A DNA stretch of 64,000 nucleotides from Mycobacterium senriense (GTDB taxonomy: Bacteria; Actinomycetota; Actinomycetes; Mycobacteriales; Mycobacteriaceae): positions 2,790,001-2,854,000 of the forward strand of contig NZ_AP024828.1 of assembly GCF_019668465.1 (NCBI RefSeq), written 5' to 3'. Position numbers and translations under genes: made by a program. Shown here in pieces: positions 59,573 to 64,000 of this stretch (the first letter of the stretch is position 1; the number at the start of each line of letters is the position of its first letter). The notes under the pieces were generated by a model. It did no database searches, was not told the DNA's origin, and was given only the letters and a program-made list of their open reading frames with translations.

Positions 59573-60756
59573 CCCACTGAACCGGTTTTCAGCGCGGCCA
59601 GTCGCTTGATCGCCTCGTCGAGCGTGTCGTCACGCTTGCAGAAGGTGAAGCGCACCAAGTGATTCCACACGTCGGCCGGGCCGTTCGTGGTGGCCGGGTC
59701 GCAGAAGGCAGACATCGGGATCGCGGCCACCCCAACCTTTTCCGGCAGCGCCGCGCAGAACGCACTGCTGTCGTCGTAGCCCAGCGGACGCGGATCGGCG
59801 CACACGAAGTACGTGCCGGCGCTGTCGTGCACCTCGAACCCGACGTCGATCAGCCCGGCGGCCAGTCGATCGCGTCTGGCCTGCAAAGTGGCGCGCAGAC
59901 CGGCCACCCACGCATCCTCGGTCTCCAGCGCCAGGGCCACCGCCGGCTGGAACGGCGCCCCGCCGACATAGCTCAGATACTGTTTGGCCGCGCGCATCCC
60001 GGCAATGAGATGTGCTGGGCCGCAAGCCCATCCGATTTTCCACCCGGTGCAGTTGAACATCTTGGCCGCGCTGGAGATGGTGATTGTCCGCTCGGCCATG
60101 CCGTCGAAGCCGGCCAGCGGCACATGCTGCCGTCCGTCGAACACCAGGTGCTCGTAGACCTCATCGGTGATCACCAGCAGATCGGCCGCGATCGCGACCT
60201 CGGCGATGGCCGCCAACTCCTCGGCGCTCAGCACCGAGCCGGTCGGGTTGTGTGGGGAGTTGACGATCAGCGCGCGGGTCCGTGGCGTCACCGCCCGGCG
60301 CAGGGCGTCGGCGTCCAGGGTGAAGCCGCGGCCATGGGGGACCAGCGGCACGGTCACCCGTTGCGCGGAGGCCATCGCCACCACCGGCGAGTAGGAGTCG
60401 TAGAACGGCTCGATGAGCAGGACCTCGGAGCCGGGTTCGACCAGGCCGATCACCGCGGACGCGATGGCCTCGGTCGCCCCGACCGTCACCAGCACCTCGG
60501 TGTCGGGGTCGTATTCGATGCCGTAGCGACGCTGCCGCTGGGCGGCGATGGCGTGGCGCAGCGGTGCGATGCCGATGCCCGGCGGGTATTGGTTGACGCC
60601 GTCGGCGATGGCCTCCTGGGCGGCCTTCAGCATGGCCGGGGGCCCGTCCTCGTCGGGGAACCCCTGGCCGAGGTTCACCGCTCCGATCCGCGCGGCCAGC
60701 GCCGACATCTCGGCGAACACCGTCGTCGCATAGGGGCGCAGTCGCGACACCGTCAT
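59569..60756 (-). CDS. dapC: PLP-dependent aminotransferase, DapC-like
   Basis: 395 residues from the ATG at 60756; the longer frame includes repeat DNA upstream. N-S-P-H-N-P-T-G and the PLP Lys in S-A-A-K-M-F-N-C-T-G-W-K-I-G. Fold type I aminotransferase. Position and length match Rv0858c, called DapC (N-succinyldiaminopimelate aminotransferase), although members of this group also act on other amino acids. Single gene with its own promoter, next to the inverted repeat at 60784. Confidence 0.9.
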   Translation of the reverse strand: MTVSRLRPYATTVFAEMSALAARIGAVNLGQGFPDEDGPPAMLKAAQEAIADGVNQYPPGIGIAPLRHAIAAQRQRRYGIEYDPDTEVLVTVGATEAIASAVIGLVEPGSEVLLIEPFYDSYSPVVAMASAQRVTVPLVPHGRGFTLDADALRRAVTPRTRALIVNSPHNPTGSVLSAEELAAIAEVAIAADLLVITDEVYEHLVFDGRQHVPLAGFDGMAERTITISSAAKMFNCTGWKIGWACGPAHLIAGMRAAKQYLSYVGGAPFQPAVALALETEDAWVAGLRATLQARRDRLAAGLIDVGFEVHDSAGTYFVCADPRPLGYDDSSAFCAALPEKVGVAAIPMSAFCDPATTNGPADVWNHLVRFTFCKRDDTLDEAIKRLAALKTGSVG

Positions 60757-60783
60757 GGTGGTCGAGCTTAGGATGCGCTGCGG

Positions 60784-60839
60784 CGAGTGTGCGGCCAGCC
60801 GCACGTTCGATGACGAGTATGCGGCTGGACGCACACTCG
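60784..60839. repeat. 20-bp inverted repeat, intergenic
   Basis: Bases 60784-60803 and 60820-60839 are complementary at 19 of 20 positions with a 16-base spacer. The left arm itself contains the smaller palindrome GTGCGGCCAGCCGCAC. It lies between the divergent starts of dapC and fadA. Similar GTGTG-rich elements also occur at 25891. Confidence 0.65.
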
Positions 60840-60973
60840 GGCGCTACCCGGCGGGGTGTCGCTGAGCTGCGCGGTCTTGCCCAACCAACAGGTTGGCCGG
60901 GGCCCCTGTTAGGCTGGCGCGGGACCTCGTCTTGAAGACGGATTCGAACCCAATTCGGAGAACAGGAAGTCGT

Positions 60974-62185
<1,212 letters not shown>

Positions 62186-62189
62186 GACC

Positions 62190-64000
62190 ATGGCAGAGAA
62201 CACCATTCAGTGGGATAAGGACGCCGACGGCATCGTCACGCTGACCCTGGACGACCCCACCGGGTCAGCCAACGTGATGAACGAGCACTACAGCGAGTCG
62301 ATGCGCAACGCTGTGGAACGCCTTGCCGCCGAGAAGGATTCGATCACCGGTGTGGTCATCACCAGCGCGAAGAAGACCTTCTTCGCCGGCGGTGACCTGA
62401 AGGGGATGATCAACCTCGGCCCGGAGAACGCCGGCGAGGCGTTCGACACCGTCGAGTCGGTCAAGCGTGACCTGCGCGCGCTGGAGACCCTCGGCAAGCC
62501 GGTGGTCGCGGCCATCAACGGCGCGGCGCTGGGCGGTGGCCTGGAGATCGCGCTCGCGTGTCACCACCGCATCGCCGCGGACGTCAAGGGCCTGGTCGTC
62601 GGCCTGCCCGAGGTCACGCTGGGGCTGCTGCCCGGCGGTGGCGGCGTGACCCGCACCGTGCGGATGTTCGGCATCCAGAACGCCTTCATGAACATCCTGT
62701 CGCAGGGCACCCGCTTCAAGGCGGACAAGGCCAAGGAGATCGGGCTGGTCGACGAGCTGGTCAGTTCGGTCGAGGAACTGGTGCCCGCCGCCAAGGCGTG
62801 GATCAAGGCCAACCCCGACTCGCACGAACAGCTTTGGGACAAAAAGGGTTACAAGATGCCCGGCGGCACCCCGTCCAGCCCCGCGCTGGCCGGCATCCTG
62901 CCGTCGTTCCCGGCGCTGCTCAAGAAGCAGCTCAAGGGCGCGCCGATGCCGGCGCCGCGGGCCATCCTGGACGCGGCCGTGGAGGGCGCGCAAGTCGACT
63001 TCGACACCGCCAGCCGCATCGAGAGCCGCTACTTCACCCAGCTGGTCACCGGCCAGGTCGCCAAGAACATGATCCAGGCGTTCTTCTTCGACCTGCAGCA
63101 CATCAACGGCGGTGGTTCCCGTCCGGACGGCATCGAGCCGGTCAAGATCAACAAGATCGGGGTGCTGGGCGCGGGCATGATGGGCGCCGGTATCGCCTAC
63201 GTCTCGGCCAAGGCCGGCTACGAGGTGGTGCTCAAGGACGTCAGCCTCGAGGCCGCCCAGAAGGGCAAGGGCTACTCGGAAAAGCTTGAGGCCAAAGCAC
63301 TTCAGCGTGGCAAGACCACTGAGGAGAAGAGCAAGGCGCTGCTGGACCGGATCACGCCGGCCGCCGACCCGGCCGACCTCAAGGGCGTCGACTTCGTGAT
63401 CGAGGCCGTGTTCGAGAACCAGGAACTCAAGCACAAGGTGTTCCAGGAGATCGAGGACATCGTCGAGCCGAACGCGCTGCTGGGGTCCAACACCTCGACG
63501 CTGCCGATCACCGGTCTGGCGACCGGCGTGAAGCGCCAAGAGGACTTCATCGGGATCCACTTCTTCTCGCCGGTCGACAAGATGCCGCTGGTGGAAATCA
63601 TCAAGGGCGAGAAGACCTCTGACGAGGCGCTGGCCCGCGTGTTCGACTACACGCTGGCCATCGGCAAGACCCCGATCGTGGTCAACGACAGCCGCGGCTT
63701 CTTCACCAGCCGCGTCATCGGCACGTTCGTCAACGAGGCGCTGGCGATGCTGGGCGAGGGCGTGGAGCCGGCGAGCGTCGAGCACGCCGGGTCGCAGGCC
63801 GGCTACCCGGCCCCGCCGCTGCAGCTGTCCGACGAGCTCAACCTGGAGCTGATGCACAAGATCGCGACGGCCACCCGCCAGGGTGTCGAGGAGGCGGGCG
63901 GCAGCTACGAGCCGCACCCTGCCGAGGCCGTCGTCGAGAAGATGATCGAGCTCGGCCGGCCCAGCCGCTTGAAGGGCGCCGGCTTCTACGAGTACGCCGA
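62190..64000 (+). CDS. fadB: Fatty oxidation protein FadB, N-terminal part (runs off window)
   Basis: The frame is open from the ATG at 62190 to the window end, about 603 residues. Enoyl-CoA hydratase domain (1 to about 190, F-F-A-G-G-D-L-K and L-G-G-G-L-E-I-A-L-A-C), linker, then the NAD domain of 3-hydroxyacyl-CoA dehydrogenase (G-A-G-M-M-G-A-G-I-A near residue 330) and the catalytic G-I-H-F-F-S-P. Bifunctional hydratase/dehydrogenase of beta-oxidation, partner of FadA. The C-terminus is missing from the window. Confidence 0.95.
   Translation, partial: MAENTIQWDKDADGIVTLTLDDPTGSANVMNEHYSESMRNAVERLAAEKDSITGVVITSAKKTFFAGGDLKGMINLGPENAGEAFDTVESVKRDLRALETLGKPVVAAINGAALGGGLEIALACHHRIAADVKGLVVGLPEVTLGLLPGGGGVTRTVRMFGIQNAFMNILSQGTRFKADKAKEIGLVDELVSSVEELVPAAKAWIKANPDSHEQLWDKKGYKMPGGTPSSPALAGILPSFPALLKKQLKGAPMPAPRAILDAAVEGAQVDFDTASRIESRYFTQLVTGQVAKNMIQAFFFDLQHINGGGSRPDGIEPVKINKIGVLGAGMMGAGIAYVSAKAGYEVVLKDVSLEAAQKGKGYSEKLEAKALQRGKTTEEKSKALLDRITPAADPADLKGVDFVIEAVFENQELKHKVFQEIEDIVEPNALLGSNTSTLPITGLATGVKRQEDFIGIHFFSPVDKMPLVEIIKGEKTSDEALARVFDYTLAIGKTPIVVNDSRGFFTSRVIGTFVNEALAMLGEGVEPASVEHAGSQAGYPAPPLQLSDELNLELMHKIATATRQGVEEAGGSYEPHPAEAVVEKMIELGRPSRLKGAGFYEYA

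Noticed and set aside
62265..63917. 550-codon open frame on the minus strand
   Set aside because: Antisense to fadB, which is clearly coding on the plus strand.

Overview
The window is high-GC actinobacterial DNA and reads as a slow-growing Mycobacterium, most likely close to the M. avium complex. The grounds are a complete yrbE-mce operon with Mce-associated proteins, LpqH-like and MmpS-like exported proteins, many GTG and TTG starts, several P450/3Fe-4S ferredoxin pairs, and a right end whose gene order (kdc, SRPBCC, far, SRPBCC, SRPBCC, dapC, fadA, fadB) matches M. tuberculosis Rv0853c-Rv0860 as I remember it. I see no rRNA, tRNA, CRISPR array, transposase or phage gene.

Layout. 1-2 kb: the end of a thiolase, then a TetR regulator with a small partner gene. 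2-9.5 kb: two P450s with ferredoxins, and a tightly overlapping operon of a DUF35-thiolase fusion, a hydrolase and two 6PGDH-like dehydrogenases. 10-12.8 kb: an epimerase, an EthD-like protein and an LLM oxidoreductase. 12.8-15.6 kb: a NuoF-like flavoprotein, a ferredoxin and an acyl-CoA dehydrogenase. 16-21 kb: two amidohydrolases, a Rieske protein, a hydrolase, a third 6PGDH-like dehydrogenase and a CMD-family protein. 21.4-24.4 kb: a nitroreductase and a two-subunit acyl-CoA dehydrogenase. 24.4-28 kb: a membrane esterase, two Mce-associated proteins and an exported protein. 28-32 kb: P450, ferredoxin, SDR and a class III CoA-transferase. 32.3-42 kb: the yrbEA-yrbEB-mceA-F operon. 42-44.7 kb: a second Mce-associated pair and two exported proteins. 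44.7-50.1 kb: TetR, two related multi-TM proteins, cytochrome oxidase subunit III- and IV-like genes, P450 and TetR. 50-55.3 kb: MmpS-like protein, enoyl-CoA hydratase, LpqH-like lipoprotein, amidohydrolase, FadD-like ligase, a two-repeat protein and a Bfd-like ferredoxin. 55.3-64 kb: the conserved kdc-to-fadB block, with fadB running off the end.

How the parts fit. The first 55 kb looks like a catabolic region for a hydrophobic carboxylic or sterol/terpenoid-like substrate built around an Mce lipid importer: import (YrbE/Mce), hydroxylation (four P450s with small ferredoxins, perhaps fed by the NuoF-like protein), CoA activation (FadD, CoA-transferase), dehydrogenation and hydration (acyl-CoA dehydrogenases, enoyl-CoA hydratase, SDR and 6PGDH-like enzymes), C-C cleavage (DUF35-thiolase, thiolase, amidohydrolase-fold enzymes). 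The substrate is inference only.

The most notable signal is a 15-bp inverted repeat, GAGAAT-N3-ATTCTC, perfect at 22168 and 51792 and present with one or two mismatches upstream of most catabolic operons (1968, 9548, 19835, 30461, 30638, 51241, 51263). It suggests one regulator controls these scattered operons. Each of the three TetR genes here has a different inverted repeat at or beside its own promoter, so the regulator is probably encoded elsewhere.
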